From NCBI GenBank assembly GCA_964617245.1, contig CAZTWF010000088.1, positions 1 through 5,972 of the forward strand: a stretch of 5,972 bases of DNA, in the 5' to 3' direction. The first letter of the stretch is position 1, and every line of letters starts with the position of its first letter. Shown here piece by piece: positions 1 through 5,165 of the stretch. This DNA comes from WYZ-LMO11 sp964617245 (lineage in GTDB: Archaea > Thermoproteota > Methanomethylicia > Methanomethylicales > Methanomethylicaceae). The notes under the pieces were generated by a model that saw nothing but the letters and a program-made list of their open reading frames with translations, did not search any database and had not been told where the DNA came from. A program made the position numbers and the translations under genes.

Positions 1-28
1 AATTTTGAATAATAAAAATATAATAAAA
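1..28 (-). terminator. T-rich tract downstream of the TFIIB-like gene
   Basis: Read on the minus strand, the bases just after the stop codon of the TFIIB-like gene contain several runs of T (TTTT, then TTTTT) separated by single A or AA. Archaeal RNA polymerase commonly terminates at such U-rich tracts without needing a hairpin. The genome is AT-rich throughout, so chance occurrence is possible. The window edge cuts off anything further downstream. Confidence 0.4.
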
Positions 29-982
29 TTATGTACAAACTAATTCTATTTTATTATTGAAATCAATAATATGAGAATTTATTATTTTCATTAATTGATT
101 ATTATCAATTTTTCTATTGATGATTTCTTTTATGTCATTAATAATTTTCTTTTCTATTTCTATTGGAATTTTATATTCATCTATAGTTCTAAAGATTTTT
201 CTAATAATATCTTTATTTATTTTTAAACTACTCATCCATTTTTTTAATTTCTTCATTGTTACTCCAATTTTCTTATAATCTTCTTCTTTCAAAGTATTAT
301 TATAATCTACTATAGTAATTGCTAAAATTGCTTCTTTTAAATTTCTTGGTTTTTCAATTAATAAAGAAGCTCTTCTTACTAAATATTTTGGAAATATTGT
401 TGATAATCTTTCCCAATACCATTTTCCTCTATCTGGAAGTCTTCCATAATATTTATAAATATAATTAAAAACTTGCATTAATTTTATTGGTCTATGATCA
501 CCATTAGTACTATTTCTTCCAGGTTTTCTTAAATCAATTTTCTTTAAAATTTCATCCCATTCTTCAGGTAATCTTGAATGAGGAGGCCCCATATGTGTAC
601 TAGAATATATTATAGCTGCAAAAACATGAAGAAAACTATTTAAATATGATTGATCATTAGTTCTCCATGTTTTTAAAGCTCTTCTAATAGCATCTTCTAA
701 AACTATATTTGAAATTCTTGCTATTTGACATATAGTATAGCCTATGTTATAGAATTTTGTTTTAATTTTTTCTTTATTATTTGTTATATGAATTAATGGT
801 AAATTCATAGAAATTTCAGAATTAAATGATATACTATAATTATTACATAAATTAGTAGAAAAAGATGGCATTAATATAGGACCATGTTCAAGACCACATT
901 TTTTACATACATATAATCCATTATGAACTATACATTCTCCTTTACATTCATCACATAAAAAATAATTATTCAAATATATCAC
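29..982 (-). CDS. TFIIB-type zinc-ribbon protein, divergent TFB-like factor
   Basis: A 317-residue protein. Residues 10-29 form a zinc ribbon of the TFIIB kind: C10-x2-C13, then C26-x2-C29 followed by Gly-Leu, as in the ribbon that binds RNA polymerase in archaeal TFB. The body, roughly 72-150 and 165-255, is helical and basic. It could be two diverged cyclin-like repeats, but the usual TFB signatures are not clear and this assignment is inferred. The linker 131-166 is rich in Pro, Gly and Arg, and the last 60 residues look like helices rich in Ile, Lys and Asn. The start is GTG: a strong Shine-Dalgarno (GAGGAGGT on the minus strand, 991-998) lies 8 bases upstream, while a later TTG at 973 is too far from it. 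The gene begins inside the end of the zinc-finger gene (17-base overlap), so translation is probably coupled. It may be a TFB paralogue or another zinc-ribbon DNA-binding regulator. A general TFB is usually more conserved, so I do not call it the housekeeping factor. Confidence 0.6.
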   Translation of the reverse strand: MIYLNNYFLCDECKGECIVHNGLYVCKKCGLEHGPILMPSFSTNLCNNYSISFNSEISMNLPLIHITNNKEKIKTKFYNIGYTICQIARISNIVLEDAIRRALKTWRTNDQSYLNSFLHVFAAIIYSSTHMGPPHSRLPEEWDEILKKIDLRKPGRNSTNGDHRPIKLMQVFNYIYKYYGRLPDRGKWYWERLSTIFPKYLVRRASLLIEKPRNLKEAILAITIVDYNNTLKEEDYKKIGVTMKKLKKWMSSLKINKDIIRKIFRTIDEYKIPIEIEKKIINDIKEIINRKIDNNQLMKIINSHIIDFNNKIELVCT

Positions 983-1133
983 TTAATTTTACCTCCTCAG
1001 CAATAATTCCATGACATTTCTTCAAATGAATAGCAAGACCACTCCAAGATTTACAATGTTTTCTACATCCACGATATAAGCATTTTACTGAGCCATTAGA
1101 TAATTCTCTTCCTATATCTTTAATTTGAACCAT
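966..1133 (-). CDS. Small C2H2 zinc-finger protein (55 aa)
   Basis: A 55-residue ORF from ATG to TAA. It carries one classical C2H2 finger: C18-x4-C23-x12-H36-x4-H41, with W30 and L33 in the interval and L37 after H36, the sort of spacing that packs the finger core. Cysteines 27 and 40 and H26 are additional possible ligands. The tail (residues 42-55) is acidic. The start is supported by GGTGA at 1138-1142 (minus strand), four bases before the ATG. Upstream the frame stays open for some codons but offers no ATG, GTG or TTG with a good Shine-Dalgarno. The last 17 bases overlap the start of the TFIIB-like gene, and the Shine-Dalgarno of that gene lies inside this coding sequence. Single-finger C2H2 microproteins are known in archaea and archaeal viruses as DNA-binding regulators; that role is inferred here. 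The ligand pattern, two-sided start/stop logic and overlap make a real gene likely despite the size. Confidence 0.8.
   Translation of the reverse strand: MVQIKDIGRELSNGSVKCLYRGCRKHCKSWSGLAIHLKKCHGIIAEEVKLSDIFE
991..998 (-). promoter_or_regulatory. Strong Shine-Dalgarno deciding the GTG start at 982
   Basis: On the minus strand this reads GAGGAGGT, near-perfect complementarity to the 3' end of archaeal 16S rRNA, with an 8-base spacer to GTG at 982. It lies wholly inside the coding sequence of the upstream zinc-finger gene, as expected for translationally coupled operon partners. Confidence 0.8.
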
Positions 1134-1220
1134 TATTTCACCAAAAGATAATTTTGTAAGAGTAGTTAAAAGAATAATCCAAAAGTTATTACATAGAGAG
1201 AGAAGAGCGAAAATATTTAT

Positions 1221-1236
1221 AATAAAATTTTTTAAG
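1221..1236 (+). promoter_or_regulatory. Candidate BRE/TATA box of tRNA-Val
   Basis: An A-rich stretch (AATAAAA, 1221-1227) runs directly into TTTTTTAAG (1228-1236), an arrangement like an archaeal BRE plus TATA box. Its centre is about 27 bases upstream of the mature tRNA 5' end at 1260, giving a start site within a few bases of it. A second AT-rich candidate, around 1211-1222, would give a longer leader. The surrounding AT content makes this tentative. Confidence 0.4.
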
Positions 1237-1259
1237 TTTTAATAAATATTATCAAATAA

Positions 1260-1334
1260 GGGCCGGTAGTCTAGCATGGTTAGGACGCTGCCTTGACGCG
1301 GCAGAGGTCTCCGGTTCAAGTCCGGACCGGCCCA
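1260..1334 (+). tRNA. tRNA-Val (anticodon GAC)
   Basis: The 75 bases fold as a complete cloverleaf. The acceptor stem is GGGCCGG (1260-1266) paired with CCGGCCC (1327-1333), with discriminator A at 1334. The D stem is GTCT/GGAC with a GG-containing loop. The anticodon stem is CTGCC/GGCAG around loop TTGACGC, giving anticodon GAC for valine codons GUC/GUU. A 5-base variable region is followed by T stem TCCGG/CCGGA with loop TTCAAGT. There is no intron, and no CCA is encoded (TTA follows), as in many archaea. G+C is about 65% in very AT-rich surroundings, typical of stable RNAs in AT-rich thermophiles. Confidence 0.96.
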
Positions 1335-1347
1335 TTAATTTTTATAT
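1335..1347 (+). terminator. T-rich tract after tRNA-Val
   Basis: The 13 bases between the tRNA and the end of the vapC remnant include a TTAATTTTTA tract, a plausible U-rich archaeal terminator for the tRNA transcript. It is short, and the call rests on composition and position only. Confidence 0.35.
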
Positions 1348-1750
1348 TTATTCATCTCCAATCCATATTGTTTCAGATTCTTCTTTGAAATGCTTATCAT
1401 TAGTTATAATATTAGCATTTAGAATTTTGTTATAGCTAATATCATTGCATTAGCAAGACTTAGTTCTTCTAAATTAGTTTTTTAGCTTTTTCTCTTAGCT
1501 CATAATTTATTTTTGCAGCTCTAATTGCTAATTCTTATCTATTGGAATTATTTTTGATATTTCAGAAATCTTAGAAAGTCTTTCCTCTATGATATTTAAT
1601 TCAATCTATAATATTTTCTAGAGGTTCTGCTAGAAATATATCTGAAGTATATATTTCTTCAGCTAAAGTCAATTTTTCTTTAACTATTTCACCTTTCTTA
1701 CTTCCAGTAAAAAGCTCAATCCAAACATAAGTATCAACTACAATCTTCAT
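1348..1750 (-). pseudogene. vapC-like PIN-domain toxin, frameshifted remnant
   Basis: Starting at ATG 1750 the frame reads as a PIN-domain RNase toxin (MKIVVDTYVWIELF), with the first catalytic Asp at residue 6 and a conserved Glu at residue 42. It then stops at 1601-1603 after 49 residues. Homologous-looking protein continues in other frames: a helical segment ending around 1536, one resuming with ELAIRAAK, one with LEELSLANAMILAI, and a last with NIITNDKHF that runs to a TAA at 1348-1350. The breaks fall near 1602, 1535, 1480 (an A run on the coding strand) and 1425. Restored, it would be about 134 residues, the normal VapC length. The conserved third acidic residue of SLADA is Asn here (SLANA); the Asp of TNDKHF is kept. 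Intact VapC proteins cleave tRNA or rRNA. This copy cannot make a full-length enzyme unless the frameshifts are sequencing errors, which the intact neighbouring genes argue against. Confidence 0.85.
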
Positions 1751-1854
1751 AACGATCTTCTTCTCTAAAAGGTTTTATTCTTTCTCTATCTATTCCAAAG
1801 ATATCTTCAATATTTTTTTCTTCTTTCTTTTAAAAATCTTTTTATTGTACTCAT
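1734..1854 (-). pseudogene. vapB-like antitoxin, frameshifted remnant
   Basis: An ATG at 1854, six bases after a Shine-Dalgarno AAGGTG (minus strand, 1861-1866), opens MSTIKRFLKERRKK and hits a stop almost at once. After the A7 run at about 1813-1819 another frame continues as IEDIFGIDRE, then RIKPFREEDRYEDCS, and ends at TGA 1734-1736, overlapping the vapC start by 17 bases. The FGID...PF.EEDR ending and the overlap with a PIN toxin are typical of the C-terminal toxin-binding part of VapB antitoxins. Removing one A or adding two in the A7 run would restore the frame, giving about 40 residues. That is short for a VapB and lacks an obvious AbrB or ribbon-helix-helix DNA-binding domain, so the N-terminal part may also be lost. 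The identity depends on the pairing with vapC. Confidence 0.6.
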
Positions 1855-2181
1855 ACTTTACACCTTATACTTCTTATAAAGTTTATTAATAATTTATATC
1901 TTAATTCATGATCATATTCTAATGATTATAGTACATAATATAATTTTTGTGAGAGAGAAAATTTGAAAACAAAAAGAAAATTCAATAACTATTACTAACT
2001 TTATAGTATTGGCTTTATAGTAAGACTACTAAGTATACTTCTAGAAGATTAAAGAATTGACATAAAATAAATAAAAAGATGATAATAATGAAAAGAATTC
2101 TGGGAAAATAGTGTCTATATAATCTTCTTTTTTCTTTCTTTATTTATGAAATATTTATTCAATAAAATTAATTCTTCATAT
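1855..2181. other. Intergenic region with no recognisable gene
   Basis: Neither strand holds a convincing coding frame; ATG-initiated frames stop after about ten codons or fewer. The right part of the vapB promoter should lie in 1867-1900, where AT-rich TATA-like stretches occur. Between 1999 and 2047 there are short direct repeats and palindromes, listed separately. No RNA gene was recognised. It may be the remains of sequence that arrived with, or decayed alongside, the vapBC locus. Confidence 0.6.
1999..2047. repeat. Short direct repeats and two adjoining palindromes
   Basis: The 10-mer CTTTATAGTA occurs at 1999-2008 and again at 2013-2022, 14 bases apart. It is followed by the 10-base palindrome AAGTATACTT (2031-2040), which overlaps a second one, CTTCTAGAAG (2038-2047). 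Short repeats arise by chance in AT-rich DNA, but the clustering in 49 bases is noticeable. Possible uses are an operator or a scar; there is no direct evidence for either. Confidence 0.4.
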
Positions 2182-2189
2182 TTATGAAG
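2174..2189. repeat. Small inverted repeat at the 3' end of the PH-domain gene
   Basis: CTTCATA (2174-2180) and TATGAAG (2183-2189) are perfect 7-base arms separated by two bases, spanning the stop codon of the minus-strand PH-domain gene at 2182-2184. A weak hairpin could form in the transcript 3' end. Only a modest T-rich stretch follows on that strand, so a terminator role is uncertain. Confidence 0.35.
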
Positions 2190-2805
2190 TTCTTTTGCTT
2201 AATAGTTTTCTTATCTCTCTGAGTTCCTCAAGTATTTCTCGACTTATATTTTCAGATGAAATAGTTGTACTAAATAATGGTCTACCTTTAACAATATTTA
2301 ATAGAAATTCTCTTATTTCTAAGAAATTAGGAACATACATAATAGATGCTTCTGCTTTTCTATGTATAAATCCACCTCCACCTCCAGCTGCTCCAGTATA
2401 ACCAGCTGTATATATGTCCACAGTTCCAATACCAAAATATCTAGATAATGGTCCTTGAATTGCATCAATACTCATAATTCTAGAATATGGAACAGTATGA
2501 CGCATTTTCCACCATACACCTCTTTCAACTCTTACTTCATTTTCATTTAAAATATACTTTATGGATTTATAATATTTGGGAATCCAATAGCTAATAAATA
2601 GCATAATGATAATAATTGGTATAAAATAAAATATTATAAAATATGTTAGAATAACTACTTCATCTATAATGAAAAGATATGAAGAAATTCCAATACCTAA
2701 TATTAATAGAGGCATTATAGCTAAGGTCAAATAAGTAAAGAAAAGTTTTTTCATTTTTGGATCTGGATAAAATTCCTTTCCAATTTCTATTTTCTCATTT
2801 TTCAT
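2182..2805 (-). CDS. Membrane protein with bacterial-type PH domain (bPH2, YdbS-like)
   Basis: A 207-residue protein. Two hydrophobic segments at about 21-46 and 50-74 should cross the membrane as a hairpin. Residues about 81-172 match the bPH2 fold (PF03703): a strand with VRVERGVWW near 91-99, then YSRIMSIDAIQGPLSRYFG at 107-125 and TVDIYTAG at 128-135, the most recognisable stretch of this family. A glycine-rich loop, GYTGAAGGGGGF (135-146), follows. The C-terminus (about 184-205) looks like a charged amphipathic helix. The biochemical role of bPH2 membrane proteins is poorly defined; this one would sit at the cytoplasmic membrane. The ATG at 2805 has no Shine-Dalgarno and lies close to AT-rich promoter-like DNA, so the mRNA may be leaderless. 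It is divergent from the DUF996 gene with 79 bases between, and the two could share a regulatory region. Confidence 0.82.
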   Translation of the reverse strand: MKNEKIEIGKEFYPDPKMKKLFFTYLTLAIMPLLILGIGISSYLFIIDEVVILTYFIIFYFIPIIIIMLFISYWIPKYYKSIKYILNENEVRVERGVWWKMRHTVPYSRIMSIDAIQGPLSRYFGIGTVDIYTAGYTGAAGGGGGFIHRKAEASIMYVPNFLEIREFLLNIVKGRPLFSTTISSENISREILEELREIRKLLSKRTS

Positions 2806-2884
2806 ATTCTTATTAATTTATATATTAATAACATATATATTTTTATTAAGAAATTCTTTTATATTTGATCTCAATATAAAAACT
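2806..2884. promoter_or_regulatory. Divergent promoter region, PH-domain gene / DUF996 gene
   Basis: Seventy-nine AT-rich bases separate two divergent start codons. For the plus-strand gene, CTTTTATATTT (2856-2866) is centred about 24 bases before the ATG at 2885, which fits a TATA box driving a leaderless transcript. For the minus-strand gene, alternating AT runs at 2817-2840 are candidates. Neither start has a clear Shine-Dalgarno. Confidence 0.45.
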
Positions 2885-3418
2885 ATGACTTTAGAAACAA
2901 ATAAAAGATTATGTGGAATTGGTTCATTATTTATTGCTATTGGTTTCTTAATACCATTTATTGGATTAGTTGGCATAATTCTTTTATTAGTAGGCTTAAA
3001 GGGATTATCAGATGATTATAATTCACCAAAAATATTTCAAAATGCATTATATGGATTTATTTTTGGATTAATAGGTATTGTTATTTTAAGTATTACTTTT
3101 ATTACAATAGCCTTTAGAATAATACTTTATTCAAGAATCATGGATAGAATAATAATAGAATCAAGTAGAATTTTTAATACTAATTTAATTCTTTTAATAT
3201 TATTATTTATTGTTATTTTTGTATTATTTTTATTAAAAGCAATTTTCTATAAAAAATCATTTGATATTATTGCAGAAAAATCAGGAGAAAGGATATTTAA
3301 TACAATTGGAATTTTATTGATTATAGGTTCAATATTATCTCCTATATTAATAGGTTATATTGTATTAATAGCAGCATGGATAATTGCAACAATAGGATTT
3401 TTCTCAATTAAAACATAA
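2885..3418 (+). CDS. DUF996 family membrane protein
   Basis: A 177-residue, very hydrophobic protein. The N-terminal part matches the pattern of archaeal DUF996 (PF06195): a basic start with LCGIGSLFIAIG, then GLVGIILLLVGLKGLSDDYN (27-46), where a Gly-rich helix ends in a short Asp/Tyr turn, followed by IFQNALYG near 50-57. Membrane segments are predicted at about 13-38, 55-79, 99-121, 138-155 and 157-173. The family has no established function. No signal peptide separate from the first helix and no catalytic motif are seen. The gene is single and divergent from the PH-domain gene, and it ends just before a T-rich tract, so it is probably not part of the cfb operon. Confidence 0.8.
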   Translation: MTLETNKRLCGIGSLFIAIGFLIPFIGLVGIILLLVGLKGLSDDYNSPKIFQNALYGFIFGLIGIVILSITFITIAFRIILYSRIMDRIIIESSRIFNTNLILLILLFIVIFVLFLLKAIFYKKSFDIIAEKSGERIFNTIGILLIIGSILSPILIGYIVLIAAWIIATIGFFSIKT

Positions 3419-3420
3419 TA

Positions 3421-3434
3421 ATTTTTTATTTCTT
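3421..3434 (+). terminator. T-rich terminator after the DUF996 gene
   Basis: Two bases past the stop codon comes a T6 run, then TT and TTT within 14 bases. This is a typical U-rich archaeal termination signal without a hairpin, and it separates the DUF996 gene from the cfb operon. Confidence 0.5.
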
Positions 3435-3458
3435 ATGAAACATAAAGAATAAATTAAG

Positions 3459-3473
3459 AAAATTATTTAAAAA
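3459..3473 (+). promoter_or_regulatory. Candidate BRE/TATA box of the cfb operon
   Basis: A purine-rich stretch GAAAAT runs into TATTTAAAAA (3464-3473), centred about 27 bases before the cfbA ATG. That spacing predicts a start site at or just before the ATG, that is, a leaderless or very short-leader mRNA; a weak GTGAT at 3486-3490 is the only Shine-Dalgarno-like element. Confidence 0.5.
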
Positions 3474-3495
3474 CCTTAGTCTTAAGTGATATAAA

Positions 3496-3906
3496 ATGAA
3501 GAAGAAAATTGGAGTTATTTTAGTAGGACATGGAAGTAGTGAAAAATACAATAAAGAACTTATAGAATATTGTACAGAAAAACTAAGAAATTATTATGAT
3601 TATGTTACATATGCTTTTATTCAAATCAATGAACCATTACTTAATAATGTATTATCAGAAGTATTAAAAGAAGATCTTAATGAAATTATAATACAACCAG
3701 TTTTTCTTGCTAGAGGTGCTCATGTAGATTATGATATACCAAAGATATTAGGACTTTCAAAAGGAGAAAAAATAAAAATTATTAATTCTGAAAATAAGAA
3801 AATTAAAATAATATATAGTAATCCTATAGGAAAAGATGATCGTATAGTAGATATTCTTCGTGATAGAGTAGAGGAGAGCTTAAAAATTGAAGATTCTAGT
3901 AATTGA
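3496..3906 (+). CDS. cfbA: Sirohydrochlorin nickelochelatase CfbA
   Basis: A 136-residue protein of the small CbiX/CfbA chelatase family, which works as a homodimer in the cytoplasm. In F430 makers CfbA inserts Ni(II) into sirohydrochlorin, the first committed step; CbiX relatives insert Co(II) for cobalamin. Visible motifs are LVGHGSS (9-15), with metal-ligand H12, and FLARGAHVDYDIP (70-82), with second ligand H76, both conserved in the family. NPIGKDDRIVDIL (109-121) is the usual C-terminal helix. There is no His-rich insert of the kind found in some relatives. The length is normal for a single-domain archaeal chelatase. It starts an operon with cfbE, which overlaps its last 20 bases, so nickel rather than cobalt is the likely metal, although one enzyme may serve both pathways. 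The ATG at 3496 is preceded by a TATA-like element about 27 bases upstream. Confidence 0.93.
   Translation: MKKKIGVILVGHGSSEKYNKELIEYCTEKLRNYYDYVTYAFIQINEPLLNNVLSEVLKEDLNEIIIQPVFLARGAHVDYDIPKILGLSKGEKIKIINSENKKIKIIYSNPIGKDDRIVDILRDRVEESLKIEDSSN
3871..3876 (+). promoter_or_regulatory. Shine-Dalgarno for the TTG start of cfbE
   Basis: GAGGAG within the end of cfbA lies 10 bases before TTG 3887. It supports the rare start codon and translational coupling of cfbE to cfbA. The encoded N-terminus, MKILVIDATHGG, matches that expected of CfbE, so no later start is needed. Confidence 0.65.
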
Positions 3907-5164
3907 TGCAACACATGGTGGATTAATACTATCAGAAGCATTTAGTAAAAAAGGAAATAATGTTACTTGTATTGATGTATATAAAACTTTAAAAAAAGAA
4001 GATATTGAAAAATATTCAAAAGATTTTCAAATTAAACAAGAATTACCAAATTCTTTTAATGAATATGATTTAATTGTAGTACCAATTCATTTTCCTTTTA
4101 ATAAAGATTTTAAAGGTAAAATAATAACTCATCATGAAGCTGTTAAAATGCTTATTGAAAATAATATTGATTTTCCTATTGTAGAAATAACAGGAAGTTT
4201 TGGAAAAACTACTAGTATTAAATGTGCAATTTCTATTTTAAGAAAAAATTATTCTATTCTTAGTTTAATGAGTAATGAGATTTTATTTATAGATAAAAAT
4301 AATGAAAATATTTTATTAAAAAATAATAGCACAACTCCTGCAAATATAATTAAAGCAATAGAATTATGTCCAAAAAAACCAGATATTGCTATATTTGAAG
4401 TTTCTCTTGGTGGAACAGGATTAGCAGATTTAGGTATAATAAAAAATGTCTATGATAATTATCCAATAGCAAAAGGAACATCTTCTGCATTAATAGCAAA
4501 ATTATCTATGATAAGAAATAAAAAACCAGAAGGAAAAATTCTTTTAAATGCTGATGACCCTTTATTAAGAAATATTTCAATTAATAATTGTCAATATTTT
4601 TCTACAAATTCTATTTGTGATATTTATGCTAAAGATATTAATATTAATTCAAATGGTATAAAATTTATAACTAAATTTAATGGCTTTATTACAATTAATG
4701 GTCCTTTATATTCAGAAATATTAGTAGAAGCTTATAATAAGCCTATAGGTAGACAACATATAGAAAATATAATTGTTGGAGTTTCTATAGCAAAATTTTT
4801 TGATAATATTGAAGAAAAAATAGAAATTCCTAATTATGTATTTGATAATAAAATGGTAATAGAAGATCCAAATTATCCTATAATATTAAATAAAAGTCCT
4901 GCTATAAATGAAAAAGTTATAGAAAGATCTATTAAAGATTTTTTAGAATTATTTCCTCCAATAAGATTAGAAATTGGTGGAAAATTAAAAACAACATGTG
5001 GATTTATAAATATTGAAAAATTAGCTCAAATTATTAATAATAGTCCATTTGAAGAAGTTTTTCTTTTTGATGAAATTGGTGAATTTTTAAAGCCATTATT
5101 AAGAAAAAAATTAGCAAGTTCTAATAGAAGAAAAATTCCTATACTTCATATTGAGAGGATATAA
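3887..5164 (+). CDS. cfbE: Coenzyme F430 synthetase CfbE (Mur ligase-like)
   Basis: A 425-residue ATP-dependent enzyme of the Mur ligase superfamily. In the characterised pathway CfbE activates a propionate of 15,17(3)-seco-F430-17(3)-acid and closes the carbocyclic ring to give F430. The N-terminal domain begins with a Rossmann-like strand, MKILVIDATHGG, typical of this family. The ATP-binding central domain has the P-loop TGSFGKTT (102-109), EVSLGGTG (171-178) with the Glu expected in Mur ligases to help bind metal, and NADDP (221-225). The C-terminal domain has LEIGGKLKT (about 361-369). The start is TTG 3887, supported by a Shine-Dalgarno in cfbA and by the conserved N-terminal sequence. 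The gene overlaps cfbA by 20 bases, and cfbD starts one base after its stop, so the three are probably one transcript. No truncation is visible, and the length is in the usual range for the family. Confidence 0.93.
   Translation: MKILVIDATHGGLILSEAFSKKGNNVTCIDVYKTLKKEDIEKYSKDFQIKQELPNSFNEYDLIVVPIHFPFNKDFKGKIITHHEAVKMLIENNIDFPIVEITGSFGKTTSIKCAISILRKNYSILSLMSNEILFIDKNNENILLKNNSTTPANIIKAIELCPKKPDIAIFEVSLGGTGLADLGIIKNVYDNYPIAKGTSSALIAKLSMIRNKKPEGKILLNADDPLLRNISINNCQYFSTNSICDIYAKDININSNGIKFITKFNGFITINGPLYSEILVEAYNKPIGRQHIENIIVGVSIAKFFDNIEEKIEIPNYVFDNKMVIEDPNYPIILNKSPAINEKVIERSIKDFLELFPPIRLEIGGKLKTTCGFINIEKLAQIINNSPFEEVFLFDEIGEFLKPLLRKKLASSNRRKIPILHIERI
5153..5159 (+). promoter_or_regulatory. Shine-Dalgarno of cfbD
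   Basis: GAGAGGA at the end of cfbE lies six bases upstream of the cfbD ATG at 5166. The codons it uses encode the last residues of CfbE, so the site overlaps coding sequence, like those of cfbE and the TFIIB-like gene. Confidence 0.65.
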
Positions 5165-5165
5165 T

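Noticed and set aside
2081..2110. Tiny ATG frames near 2081 in the intergenic stretch
   Set aside because: They end after about ten codons and have no ribosome site.
1335..2181. tRNA-bordered integrated element with att repeats
   Set aside because: No duplicate of the GC-rich tRNA 3' end was found elsewhere in the window, and no integrase is present, so an integrated element is not supported beyond the vapBC remnant.
2195..2401. Plus-strand ORF of 68 codons opposite the PH-domain gene
   Set aside because: It lies wholly antisense to a well-supported gene; the proline run in it is the complement of the Gly-rich loop codons, and no domain is recognisable.
3729..3941. Minus-strand ORF of 70 codons across the cfbA/cfbE junction
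   Set aside because: It is antisense to two recognised enzymes and shows no motif or ribosome site.
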